The notes below the pieces were generated by a model, which worked only from the letters and a program-made list of their open reading frames with translations, was not told the DNA's origin and made no database searches. From Vespula vulgaris (taxonomy: Eukaryota > Arthropoda > Insecta > Hymenoptera > Vespidae), in NCBI RefSeq assembly GCF_905475345.1, contig NC_066593.1, positions 2,662,774 to 2,726,773 on the forward strand: a stretch of DNA of 64,000 nt, written 5' to 3'. A program made the position numbers and the translations under genes. Numbering within the stretch: position 1 is the stretch's first letter; each line of letters starts with the position of its first letter. Positions 37,857 through 49,917 of this stretch are shown here, one piece after another.

Positions 37857-38758
37857 GTAAGTCGAGAGATTTTCATTTTGATAGTATTCTTTGCGATAAG
37901 GATCGCATCGTTATAAAAATCATTGACATAGTTTCATTCAAAGAAAAAAAAAAAAAGAAAGAAAGAAAACTTCGACAGATTTTTTTAAAAAAGAAATCAA
38001 TCACATCTTCTTCTTTTTCCTCTATCCCTCTATCATCGGATCATTATCTAAGCAATCCAAACTTGAATTCATATCATTGAACAGTTGGGACTAGAGAAAA
38101 GGGGAAAGAGAAAAAGAATAAGAAAACAATTTCATGAGGTTATATCGTTGTACGTATTTTAACGTGATAAAAATGACGCTCATAGGGGTGTAAATGAAAA
38201 CGTATAATACCACGATAAAGGAGATAGAAATGAACGGTTCCAAGTGAAATGACAGAAGTAAGTATATATGCGCGCCCACGCCTTTGTGTTATCCGCGTGT
38301 GCATCTAACCGCGTAAACACTCGCATTTCTCTGCTCACTGATCCTCGAAGAAACGTTCTTTTCTTCCACATTTCGTCTAAGCGAACGGCGAACGATTACG
38401 GAAGAAAGAATACCAGTTCTCTTTCCTTTCTTTCGTTTCTTTCTACGAGTTCTTCCCGTTATCCACTTCTTTGAGAAAATCGAAACTCGGAATCTATTTC
38501 GAACGTAAACGATAATCTTTTTTCCTCTTTGACATTAAAGGTGTATTGCCTTTTAGTTCTCCTTTTTTCTTTTTTTTTTTATTGTACGAATAAAAACGCT
38601 CGTTATTAATAATATAGGATTACGGATAATGCTTTATCTCTCCTATATAAACTCTAATGCATTATTCAATGTTTTATTCGTTTATTGATGTAGTAAAGAA
38701 CAGAGACAGTAGAAAGTAAAATTATATCTCTCTATACGATCTCTTATCGAGATAAAAT

Positions 38759-39193
38759 TTGGTACTACCTTCGAAAAGCTGCCGTTTTATTCTCTGCCAG
38801 ACCGTATTATTTTCGAAACGTGAGTCTACTTCCGAAGGAAGAAAAGAAAATAAAAGAGAAACTCGTTGGGATGAGTTTAACGAAACACTTGGCACCCGAA
38901 ACCATTCGAGACCATGGAGGCATCCAAAAAATGCACTCTGTGTTTTCGCTCGAGGTGACCCTCTCCCTTCGTTCGTATTTAGGTCAAACCATTTTTATCC
39001 CCACCCGGTATCGCGGCATGCACGTTCGCGTTTCGACAATGAAACATCGAAAGGTAAATGTAAACCGGAAACGGATGCAAAGAGGGAGGCAAAGCGGGCT
39101 ACGAGTACTCGCGTCAAAGTATTCGGCTCGTTGCTTCCCTTGCAAAGACTGTGGAATACAAAAGCACCAATAGCTCGATCCATTTGGAACTAG
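38759..39193. other. Complex intronic island with overlapping open frames
   Basis: Two plus-strand frames (144 and 117 codons, both beginning at non-ATG codons) and one minus-strand frame overlap here. None shows a recognisable domain or signal peptide. The absence of stops follows from the more balanced composition, and the island may be regulatory. Confidence 0.3.
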
Positions 39194-39589
39194 ATCGTAC
39201 GATGTAAATGTAACTGTAAAACTTTACGTTCACGTTGACGTTTTCGCCCTTATTCCTCATCTTCATTCTCTTTTTTCCTTCTTTTTTTTTTATTACACGA
39301 ATGAAAACAACAAAGGATTGTTATCTGATTACGATACGATTATCATTTTCATTATTATTATTGAGTCATTAAATTAAATTTTAAATATATTTATTAATAT
39401 TAAATGGAATTATATACGTGAAATGAGAAATTCAATGATTATTAATTATATTACTATATAAAGTTAATGATAATAGTCAATTATACAATTATTTGACAAA
39501 AATTCGCCGTCAATAATAACAAAAGCGTGCACTTTATTAATAATTAAATATACATATAATGTATTATTTCATTTGGAAGATCTTTATTA

Positions 39590-39860
39590 ATATCAGCGAT
39601 CATTATCAAAGGAAATGAACGTCGGGATATTCGATCTTCAAGTCAGACCGAAGGAACGTTCTCTCAGCTTCCTCTAGCTCTCTGTTACGCGTAACGCAAG
39701 TACATCGTCGAGTTGGATGGCGAGACAGCTGCAACGGGTCGTGAGTCGTGCCTAAGTGGCACCCGAACCACAAGAGTGCCTCGAGCTCTCCTACCTAGCT
39801 TCTCCTCACGATCCTCGGGGTGTTCATTTGCGCGATACGCGAACTCACCGCATTATTAAA
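39590..39860. other. GC-balanced island in the neuroligin intron
   Basis: About 270 bases without simple repeats, with stops in all frames, clearly richer in G and C than neighbouring sequence. Candidate regulatory element; inference. Confidence 0.3.
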
Positions 39861-40481
39861 TCCGATGGAATGCGTTTTCCACGATACTCCGGATCGATTT
39901 CACCGTAACTGATTGATTAAACAATGATCTTGGAACAATTATTAAATTAATAAGCTTCCGAATTATATTTGCACATTGGTTAACCATCAGGATGCATTTG
40001 ACATTATTTGGAAATTTCATTAATTAAATCAACGTTAAATTAATCAATTAAATTGCATTAAATATAAAGAATGTTCTCTATGTTTATATAATTTGGAGTT
40101 TTCCAATTAACATACAAAATGTTCCATTTGTTTTTCTTCTTAATGGTACTTAAAATCCTTGTTATCATTGGTAATTAACGATCTACTCGAAGTATATTCG
40201 ATAAAGGATAGTTGTGGATGGAACGTATCGAAGCTAATTGCACTCTGCCTTCGGCTCGTTTCATTCGATACCATAATAAGACTGAGCGGCTGACTTCGAT
40301 CGATGCATCGATAAGTAACGTAAGCTATTAGGATAAGGATATTACGTCAATTATTTAGTACAATAGCAGATACTAATTATTTATAATACTTATGATTTTT
40401 CAATAGATTTGATAGCTTTCAAGATTCCAAAAAAAATGTTTTATTTTAAAGATAATTTCATTTCTTTTTCTTCTCTCCCTC

Positions 40482-40918
40482 TTTTTTTTTTTTTTTTTTT
40501 AATAATATTCTGTTTCTTCTTATATTCTGTTTCTTCTTATACGGTTTCAGGTTACAAAGACAATTTCTTTATCTTGTAGATGATATTCTATTAATCCTTG
40601 CTCGTTCCCAGGTCCTTTCCATGAATAATTATGTATATTGTATTTTTATAACGAGAGATAGTTAAGGGTATAAAAAAGAATGGTAGAGAGAAGAAAAGAC
40701 AGAGAGAGAGAGAGAGAGACAGAATAAAATCCTTATTTCCGAAGTATTTAAAGATAAAACAAAAGAAAAGAAAAGACAGAGGGAGTAGGAGAGTTGAAAC
40801 CAATTTCACAAAAAGTTAGGGATTCGATTATTAGTTCGCGGTCCAAAAACTTTTTCTTCGTCTCTCTCTTTCTCTCTTTCTCTGTCTCTCTTTCTCTCTA
40901 TCTATCTCTCACTTTTTC
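40482..40918. repeat. Poly-T, (GA)n and (CT)n cluster
   Basis: A poly-T run (about 40482-40500), a GA run (40685-40720) and a CT run (40861-40918). Confidence 0.9.
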
Positions 40919-41158
40919 ATTCTCTCAGACCTTCTCTCTTTTTTCTCGTTTTATTCGTCGTCAGTCCGTGCGTTTCTTTCATTCGACCAAAAATATTCTA
41001 CCTTACCTTTTTCTCCGGAAAGAAGACAAACGTGCGATCGCAAATTACTCGACTTTGGGAACTTTGAAAAACGGTAAGTACACTGAGTGCTCGTGCATCA
41101 ATTTAGTTCGGCTGACTTTTGACGCGAATGTCCACTCTACTCACATTCTACGTTCAAT

Positions 41159-41161
<3 letters not shown>

Positions 41162-41195
<34 letters not shown>

Positions 41196-41242
41196 ATTCT
41201 GCCTCTTCCTCTTCCTCTCTGTCTCTCTCTTTCTCTCTCTCC
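41162..41242. repeat. (CT)n microsatellite
   Basis: CT dinucleotide run with CCTCTT interruptions. The 219-codon plus-strand frame (40794-41453) bridges this and the preceding CT run and is a repeat translation. Confidence 0.95.
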
Positions 41243-42287
41243 TTCTCATGTATTTTGGTCTGTATCCCCTGATAAAGAGACAAATATACTTTTAGTCTGC
41301 AAACCTCGATACGATCGAAATCAAAATATCTGTCGCTTTTCTCAAAATTTATGTGAACTCGATGTACTTTTACTCGCAAATGAAACGCCAGATATTCGTA
41401 CGGATACGAGTAAAACGTCGGGGATTTTGGAATTTGTTATATCTCTTTTTTAGTTCGAATTAATGTGGGAGAAAAGAAAAATAAATTGTTTACGGTCGAA
41501 TGGATTTCGCAAAATAATGGATTTTGTGATTGGTTAAATATAATTCGTGCTATCTCTTCGATACGAAAAAGAAGGAATAGATATATGTATTATCTACGTT
41601 TCATGGAATGAAATACATATGTGTGTGTGTGTGTGTTACATATTTATGTATCATACATTCTAGATTTACGTACATATATACGTTCATTTAAAAATACTCC
41701 AATTCATATACGTATTTAATTTACAAGAAAAGGGAAATATGATGGATGATATATTAAAAAAAATATAATACGACGACGTATAATACGATATACAATACAA
41801 TACAAAGCGTAATGATAAAAAAATTATTGTTTAAAGTAGGTACATACATTATGAATCATTAAAAAAATGAGTCACTCATTCTTTAGATTCAATATCGGAT
41901 TTTTCCCGGTCGGCAATGAACAACGAGCTCGGTTATCATTTATCAACAATGCTAGAATTATCTAGCGAGAAATATCTCGCGAGGAAAATATCAGCAAAAG
42001 ATAGTACCGAAGTATATCTCGGGTAGAAAGCCTCTTATTCTCAACCTTCGTTCTTCCGACATCGTCGTCTTAATTAATTATATCATAAAGACCGCAACGC
42101 ATGGCTAGCATGAACAAACGTGAAAGAAAATAAAGAGAAAGAAAATAGAAAAGAAAGATAAGGAAGATTCCATCAGGAAAACATCAAAGCTCTTCCATTA
42201 CCATCAAGAGGATTTGTATTATTAGAAACGCAGATTATTTTTCATAAAGAAAACTTTTATCATAATTCTTCACTTAATATTCTAAAT

Positions 42288-42331
42288 CTCTCTCTCTCTC
42301 TCTTTCTCTCTCTATCTATCTATCCATCTCT

Positions 42332-42387
<56 letters not shown>
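42288..42387. repeat. Compound (CT)n-(TA)n-(TG)n microsatellite
   Basis: CT run, CTAT units, TA run (42338-42366) and an abutting TG run (42367-42387). Confidence 0.95.
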
Positions 42388-43043
42388 CTATTTATTTTTC
42401 TATACTAATGCGCATACATGAAATATTCTGGTGTTGATTTGTTTGTCCGGTATAATACCCGAAACTATTTTATCGATTTTTAAAATAGCAACTTTCATTA
42501 CTATCACATATTGCTTTTTATTTCAAAATTTATACATAATATTTTACTCTCTCGGCTTCTAGATCGATCAATAGAGAATAAAACATTGCATAATATCATA
42601 TTTCTTTCTCTCTTCTGATTCGATCATGGATAAGATATAGGAATCAAATGAAGGAATTATTTCTTGTGTTTTCAAAGCAAGACGTTCACGAAAAGCATCG
42701 TTAGTATAGTCACTCCCGGGGCTATTATTCTTTTCTCGGTGTTTGAACGAGTGCCAGAGTGGCAGAGAAGAGAGCAAACGCATCGAGCCGAACAAGTAAC
42801 TGGAGGAAGTTGAAAGGAAGTCGAGGAGAGAGAAACGCCAAAAGGTAACGCTTCTTCTTTTCTCTTTGAGATCGAGGAAAGCGGACGTTTTCGTTCGTTA
42901 CACATTGTCCCGATTAAAAAACGATTTTAAGGATGATTTACTAGCGACCTAAATTGAATCGCTAATCTAAGTTTGAGAACTTTCCACAGGGAACTGGCTG
43001 GAAGGCAAGGTGAATTATAACCTCTGAAAATAGATGTCATCGA

Positions 43044-43075
43044 CCCCCTCTAGGGGTGGGGGTGAGAGCGGGGGG
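43044..43075. other. C5/G-run cluster
   Basis: A five-C run (43044-43048) followed by G-runs of 4, 5 and 6 (43053-43056, 43058-43062, 43070-43075), exceptional in this AT-rich window. It can form a C/G hairpin or a low-stability quadruplex. Confidence 0.6.
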
Positions 43076-43499
43076 CAATAGAGGTGGATCGACGGCGGAG
43101 TATACCGTCTGAAAATTTCAAATTTCTTCGGTCTCTGAACGAGTTTATAACTTAGACGTTAAGAATGCATTCAGAAAATCGATACTTCAAGTCGATTTTT
43201 AACGATTCAAGTTTGTTCTTCCGAACGAATAACGTCATCTTCAAATCGGCGGAAATTAATAATATATTATGAGCATAATTGACAAATTTTTCATCGTGTG
43301 CTTCTTTTGAGATTGATCGAAATTGTATTTAAAGGAAACGTAATTTTCTTAACTATTATAAAAGGCCTAGAGAAGGGTACAAGAGAAATCATGAGTTTAT
43401 TCGAATATTTCAGAAAATTAATGAAACGGAAACTTCTCATAAATATTTATGAGATTCTTCTTGTGGAAATGAAAAAAAGGCAAGAAAAAAAAGAGAGAG

Positions 43500-43502
43500 A
43501 TG

Positions 43503-43553
<51 letters not shown>
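43500..43553. repeat. (GA)n microsatellite
   Basis: About 54 bases of GA dinucleotide. Overlapping open frames are repeat translations. Confidence 0.97.
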
Positions 43554-43556
<3 letters not shown>

Positions 43557-44527
43557 AAGAAGAAAAAACAAAAAAGAAAAAACGCAATGCTCTTTCCTTA
43601 CAAGATTCAGGTTCGAAGGAGTAAGCCGTCGGTCTTCTTCGATCGCCATCTTAATTACTTTTCGAGCTGTGCCAGCACACCGGTGAAGCATAATTGTTTT
43701 CATCATCACCATAATGGTTGTAGTTCAAACGGAACACGGTACTTTCCAACGGTAACGACGCCTTTAACCACCGACACATCTATAAGATCTTATACAACGA
43801 GGAAGATTGTTTCCACCAGTTAAAGCCCACCTTCCATCGCGTTTTTCTCATAGTACCCACCCCCTCGCCATCCTCCTCGACCCTTTCTTCCTTCGATGCC
43901 CTTTAGCCCGTCTCTTTTACGCTCCAACTTTGAATTTAATTCTCTAGTACGTTCGAAAGGATGCTTCGAAAGAAAGAGAGTATAAAAAAGGAAAGTAACT
44001 TTTCAATATCATGATACTTGTTTCAGATAGAAGGAATATAAATATGTCTCGGGTGAATTATTTAAGAACGTGTTTCTATATCGAGGATAGTTTTATCGAT
44101 ATTTGTAAATATGATCTCGATATTATCGTCACACATCTCCTGTCGATCGAAAGTTACGTCGATACATCGAGAAATGTTTCACGATTTATTATGATATTTC
44201 GCATAAATATTGACTTTCTCTCTTGAGGATAGACCTTTTTATTATTTCAATTTTTGGCAGATGAATTATCGACGATAGGTGTTTTAATGGTAAATGTCAT
44301 AGTAAAAATTTACGATTGAACCTACGCGATTGGTCATTATTTATTAAAAGCACAAATTTCTTGTAAGATAAATATAACCCTCCTTTAACTTCTCATTATT
44401 ATATTTGTTTAAATTTATGTCTGTATCTTTTCTCCAAAAAAAAAAGAAAGAAAAACAAAAAGAAGTTATTGGTTTAATTAAATTTTTTACAATATCTTAC
44501 GAGTATTGCATTTGATAAAGTTCTACT

Positions 44528-44588
44528 ACAAAAAGAAAAAAAGAAAGAAAGAAAGAAAGAAAGGAAAAAGGAAGAAAGAAAGAAAAAA

Positions 44589-44624
<36 letters not shown>

Positions 44625-44631
44625 AAAAGAA
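44528..44631. repeat. (GAAA)n microsatellite
   Basis: About 104 bases of GAAA tetranucleotide with GGAAAAAGG interruptions, entirely purine on the plus strand. Confidence 0.97.
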
Positions 44632-45025
44632 TGCATCAGTTCAGCGTCACGTTCGAGAATGTCGCCATAGAGGGGTGAAAAGAAAAGAGAGAAGAAACAA
44701 GAAAAGAGAAGAAGCCAGCACGCAGAGAGCGTCGTGAAAATTGAAAAAAAGAATAATGAGGAAGGCGATGTGCAGGCTAGTCATCGTCCGGACGTGAACT
44801 TAGAAGGGAGGGTCAGAGTACGGAGAAAGAGGGTAGAAATGGTAGATGAGATGAGTTGAATGTGCGAGAATGCGAAAGCCACTCGCTTCCTGCTAGTCGT
44901 ACTACGTAGAACGTACTAGCCCTTTACTCCTCGCCCATCCACGCAAAACTTTTCTCTCGTTGAGAGTTTTGTGATTTTTATTTATTTATTTCCTAAGATG
45001 TCCCAATATTCTCATCCAAAATCAA

Positions 45026-45029
<4 letters not shown>

Positions 45030-45094
<65 letters not shown>
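45030..45094. repeat. (TA)n-(TG)n microsatellite
   Basis: TA run abutting a TG run of about 37 bases. Confidence 0.97.
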
Positions 45095-45098
<4 letters not shown>

Positions 45099-47004
45099 AT
45101 AAAATTATTACATAGATATATCTTATTTTATAATTATTGTATTATATTTTATTATATATCTATTCAAATAACAACAGGAGTATCTTTATTTATTTCAATT
45201 TGCTTCAAATTATTGATTATTATAAAAGGAAAGAAGTTTTTAAATTTCTTCGAGTGCAAAAATTTTTAATAAATTTATTTACGAAAATACCACATTTATA
45301 TAATAAAAATATCTTCTATTTTAGAAATGGAAGATATTTCAGAAAAAATTTCACGTGATTATCTTGTTCGTATAATGCTGGCCGTTATCGTAAAAGAAAA
45401 CCAGCGTCCCTACTAATTTGGATACTTTGCCTTGTTTACTGAATTACCTCTTTACCGTCGAATTTTTTGTTAAAAATAAAGTTGACGACAAAATCGATAA
45501 AAGCAAAGAGAAGCGTCGAAACCGGAGTATAGAAAGAAACGAGAAGAAAGAAAAAGTTAACGAACGAGCTCCAATTTTAATATTAGCCCTTTGAACTTAT
45601 CGGCCGAAAGTTAGGTGTAACGCGCGCATATTCAATTATAAAGTGACTAGCATGTGTAAGGCAAACGCATCAAAGGGGAACACGATTGTATGAGGGAATA
45701 GAAAAAATGTTGATAAAAGGGAACGAGCAAGTGGCAAGTGAATTGCGAGTCTGTTAGAATTCTTTCAACTCTATCAAAAGTCAGAAGAAAGGGTGGAGGT
45801 GAAATAATAGAGGTACAGATATTCGTTATTCAAGGTGAACCGTTTGAAGCATTACTACGTTTTGTTTAAGGAAGAAACATAAAAAGAAATAAAAAGTTAT
45901 TTTACATAGATATATATTATATATGTAGAGCAAGTTGATGATACATAGATTTTTGATGAATAGAATATAATTTTTGTTCCATTTTTTCCTAAGAAGAAAG
46001 TATACGAAAAGAGTATTTTTTATATGAACGGACATTTTTTTGTCGTTGTAGAAGAAAAAAAAATAGAAAAAAGAAAAATAATTAATGGTGCGTTTATCGT
46101 ACAAGGGATACCTTAACGAATCTCAACGTTTCACATACACAAAAAAAAATAGAATTTAAAAGCTCTCGACATAATAGTTCGTTGCAAGGCTTTATATAGT
46201 ACACCTTGTATATATGTAACACAATAAGCTACTAACGAAACGACGTGGACGAGGCAATGCGTTTGTAATAATGAGAACTGTTTCGAGAAACCGGCTAACT
46301 CAAAGACCAACTTCCCTCATACTGCATTTTTAACAAAAAAAGGGATAGTCAAAGAGGATGGGTTGAAGGGAATGGTGAAAAACAGAAATGGAGAAATAAA
46401 GAAAGAAATGGAACGCGATATTGTCACTTCTTTTTCGTTTTTACTTTCGATATTGATTCTTGTATGCATTTAAAACGTAGTCGAAATAATTTTTTATCTT
46501 GCTCTCTTTTTCATTCAAATGATAAAAAATTACATTCAATTACGAAAAAAATAGTTGAATAAAAAAAATACTTTGTTATATTTTATTGAAAAATAAACCA
46601 TATACCATTATAATATCTATTTATAATATGAATCATCATAATATGTGCCTTTTCATTATAAAAAATTGTCGATAATATATTTTTTCTATCTTAACGTTGT
46701 CATTGCGATAATAATAAATTACTCTCTTCTATGAACGAGTTATGGAAATTTTTAACGGATGTTGCCGTACAATGTTTAATTAAAAATATCGAGAAAGTTG
46801 ATGTAAAAAATCAATTACTTCAAGAAATGATCTTGAAATTTTTCATCTAAAAAGTGTAATAAAAATTCAATAACTTACCTTAGCACTATCGCGTAATATC
46901 TATCGTTTTATTCCATCACTCTTCCTCGCATCGAACGAAGGAGGCAAATCGCGTGCATACCGATAATCTCGAAATTGCTGGACTATCGGAAGCAGAGCGA
47001 AAGA

Positions 47005-47058
47005 CAGAGAGAGAGAGAGAGAAAGAGAGAGAAAGAGAGAGAAAGAGATACATTTATA

Positions 47059-47095
<37 letters not shown>

Positions 47096-47117
47096 GTATA
47101 TACACATACATACATAC

Positions 47118-47157
<40 letters not shown>
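47005..47157. repeat. Compound (GA)n-(TA)n-(CATA)n-(GA)n microsatellite
   Basis: Four simple-repeat types in series over about 150 bases, flanked by GA blocks of the same orientation on both sides. Confidence 0.95.
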
Positions 47158-47160
<3 letters not shown>

Positions 47161-47244
47161 CATCGATTGAACGTTTCGGGCGCAAATTATACGTGATCGC
47201 GATTTATCGGGTGGCCGAATGGACGAACGGATGGAAATGTGCAT

Positions 47245-47331
47245 GTGCGAGAGAGAGAGAGAGTGAGAGAGAGACAGAGAGAGTGAGTAAGTGAATGAGT
47301 AAGTGAGGGAGGAAGAGAGAGAGAGAGAGAA
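47245..47331. repeat. GA-rich repeat with GTGA/GTAA units
   Basis: GA runs with GTGAGTAAGTGA-type interruptions. The GTAAGT-like units are repeat units, not convincing splice donors. Confidence 0.9.
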
Positions 47332-47570
47332 ATATACTCATGTCAGGATCGTTTAGAAGACGGCAACGATCGATCATTCCAGCCAGTTCAACGCAGCCAC
47401 GATTGTCGTGCTTGGTCGTTCATCGATCCATCAAGCGGAAGATGCTTAAGAGAGCGCTTCCGTTTTCGTTTCCTTCAAGAAATAAACCTTATATATAAGA
47501 TGCTTTATGGATTATATATCTGTATATACATATATAAATAATGTTATATATACTTAATAAAATGATAAAT

Positions 47571-47574
<4 letters not shown>

Positions 47575-47612
<38 letters not shown>
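47575..47612. repeat. (TA)n microsatellite
   Basis: About 38 bases of TA dinucleotide. Confidence 0.95.
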
Positions 47613-47615
<3 letters not shown>

Positions 47616-47869
47616 TGGCTGAAATTAAATTTTGGAAATTAATATTAACATAATAAATCAAGGATAAAAAAGACTTCGACAAAATTACTATAATAGTGAT
47701 CGCATGCTTCCTTCACATTAAATATTTGCATACCATTCATATCATTATCTTCCTTGCTTTTTTATATTTTTATGTTTTTTAAAGGAAAAATGATTATTGG
47801 CTATACTCACGGAACATTTTTGCATTTTCATATACAAAGTGTCTTCATTCAATCTATCTATATAATACG

Positions 47870-47870
47870 T

Positions 47871-47901
<31 letters not shown>

Positions 47902-47910
47902 CATATACTT
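47870..47910. repeat. (CA)n-(TA)n microsatellite
   Basis: CA run followed by TA and CATA units. Confidence 0.93.
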
Positions 47911-48106
47911 ACGTAGATATATCGCTTTTATATAAATTGGATTATGTAAGCTGTTCTCATTCAAAATCAATATAAATAGAGCTTTGTATTTTTATTGTCA
48001 AGTTATCTAGCCGCCTGATTTGATAGATAACAAAAAATATTTTACGAGTTGACATCGAGAATTCACCCTGTATACGTATACGTGTTTCGCATTTCATGCG
48101 ACTCGA

Positions 48107-48110
<4 letters not shown>

Positions 48111-48142
<32 letters not shown>

Positions 48143-48306
48143 TCTCTCTCTCATGGTTATAAAGAAGTCAGCTCAGGTATTTATTTGCTGACTTACTGTA
48201 CTGACCACAAAGGAAGTAGAAAAGATACGGAGAGAAGTAAGAAAGGGAGAGAGAGAGAGGAAGAAAGAGAAAAAAGGCAGAGAGAAAGAGAAAGAGAGAG
48301 AGAGAG
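48111..48306. repeat. (CT)n and opposing (GA)n runs
   Basis: CT run (48111-48153) and, about 90 bases later, GA-rich runs (48241-48306) on the same strand, so the two are complementary and could pair. Confidence 0.9.
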
Positions 48307-49822
48307 GAGTACGATGAAAAGGCGAAATCGCTGTGAAGCTTTTACGATCTTCTATACGTTACATTAGAATTGGCTTCGAGCTTACGTTCGGACGACATCC
48401 GCAAAATTCTTAGAAATCTTTGGTGGAGTATAATAAATTATGCTACTATATTTTCCGTACTCGTCGATGTATCATAATTTATAATCACTATCGAAAGTTA
48501 TCAGAATATTTTCGATATATTTTATTTCACTGTGATACATTAATTATTAAGTTACTAAATCATTTGAAACTTATTATATATCTATTACAAATACTACTAT
48601 CTATTATTATCATACTATACTCGTTACTACGTTATCATATTATTATATTTATTATATAGTATTATTTTGTTGTTCTAATTAATAGGTATAAGGGGAATAC
48701 GAGAAAGAAAGAAAGAGTTTTATTATTTGCTCTACTAATTAGTTACGTTTTTTCCCCTTTCCTTTCCTAAATGTTTTAAAAAAATATGATTTTTATTACT
48801 TCCAAAGTGTTTTATCTTTCTTCTTGGATATCAACTCAAAAGAAACGTTCTCGTTGGAAAATTAGACATTCGATCACGAAAAAATCCGACTTTAAATTCG
48901 TAATACGATTCCTGCCGAACGTATTCGTACGTTCAAGCAAATCGATAAAACCCTCGAAATGTCTCGTGGTACACGATAAAGTCGATAGTGCAAGCGTACT
49001 CCCGCTTCTATGTAGCACGATAATTCGCGATAAATTTTCGAAGGATTGACATAGAATCGACGACTCGTTGCAATTGTTAACGTAGCGATAAAAACTGATG
49101 GTAAAATATCAAGCGCTTTACGTTTATCAATTTTTTTCCATAAAATCCGTCAATACTATCACATAACTCGAATTTTTTTCATTTTTAGAGATTAAAAATC
49201 AAGCGATTTGAAACAATACGTTCCGGCTTTTAAAAATCATTAAAAATTTCGCTTTATTAAAATTGCTTTTTTGGTTTCTTTTTTTTTACTTTTTCTTCAG
49301 CTTTTTGTTCTTTATCTTTCATTCGATCCGTTTCTCCTTTCCATCAATCGATCATCCTCTGTTTGTTTTTTATCAAATTACTATCAGGAAAGTCAACAAT
49401 TTGAAAGAATCGTTTGATCAATGTCGATCTCAAACATTAGCAGCTTCTACGTTTCTATTACTATTTCCTTTTTGTTTCGTTTATCATTAATATTTAATAC
49501 ATCATAATGTCCTTAATTGTATATACAATATTTTTATAAAGGCATAAGAAAAAATTCTGTTCCATACGAAATATTTTGAAGGAAAGAATGAATTTTAATA
49601 AGAAAACTTAACATCAATGAGTTATTTTACTTCAGTCATCGAAAAAAAATAATTCATAAAGGTTATTTCAAACAAGTCTTAATTAATAATTTGCAGCGTA
49701 TGCATCGAAATAATTGCGTACTATTGCTACATCAAACTCGTCACAGAGGAGTATCTTTCTCTCTCTTCTCCGTCTCTTTATTTTCTTACATTACGTACGA
49801 TAGAAACCAAACTTCTTCCAAG

Positions 49823-49917
49823 TTATGGAAAGTTGCGTAAAGCAGCCGATTGAATTCCACGAATATACCAGACAAGACTTCGAAACAGTTTTGCCGAAAA
49901 GACACACCCGTCTGCAG
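49823..49917 (+). other. Speculative cassette exon in the neuroligin intron
   Basis: A short acceptor-like CTTCTTCCAAG ends at 49822 and a good donor CAG|GTAAAAT starts at 49918. The 95 bases between are open in one frame (beginning MESCVKQPIEFHEY, 31 codons after the junction codon). The phase fits the one-base overhang left by the second neuroligin exon. The peptide does not resemble known neuroligin sequence, and one chance open frame of this length is not rare. Confidence 0.12.

Noticed and set aside
38759..39193. 144- and 117-codon overlapping frames in the neuroligin intron
   Set aside because: Both start at non-ATG codons and overlap in different phases; neither resembles the expected next neuroligin exon or any known domain.
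40794..41453. 219-codon plus-strand open frame, the longest in the window
   Set aside because: Two CT microsatellites translate as Ser/Leu runs and keep the frame open; there is no domain, and the sequence between the runs has no coding character.
47281..47310. GTGAGTAAGT-like donor sequences
   Set aside because: They are variant units of the surrounding GA microsatellite, with no exon character upstream.
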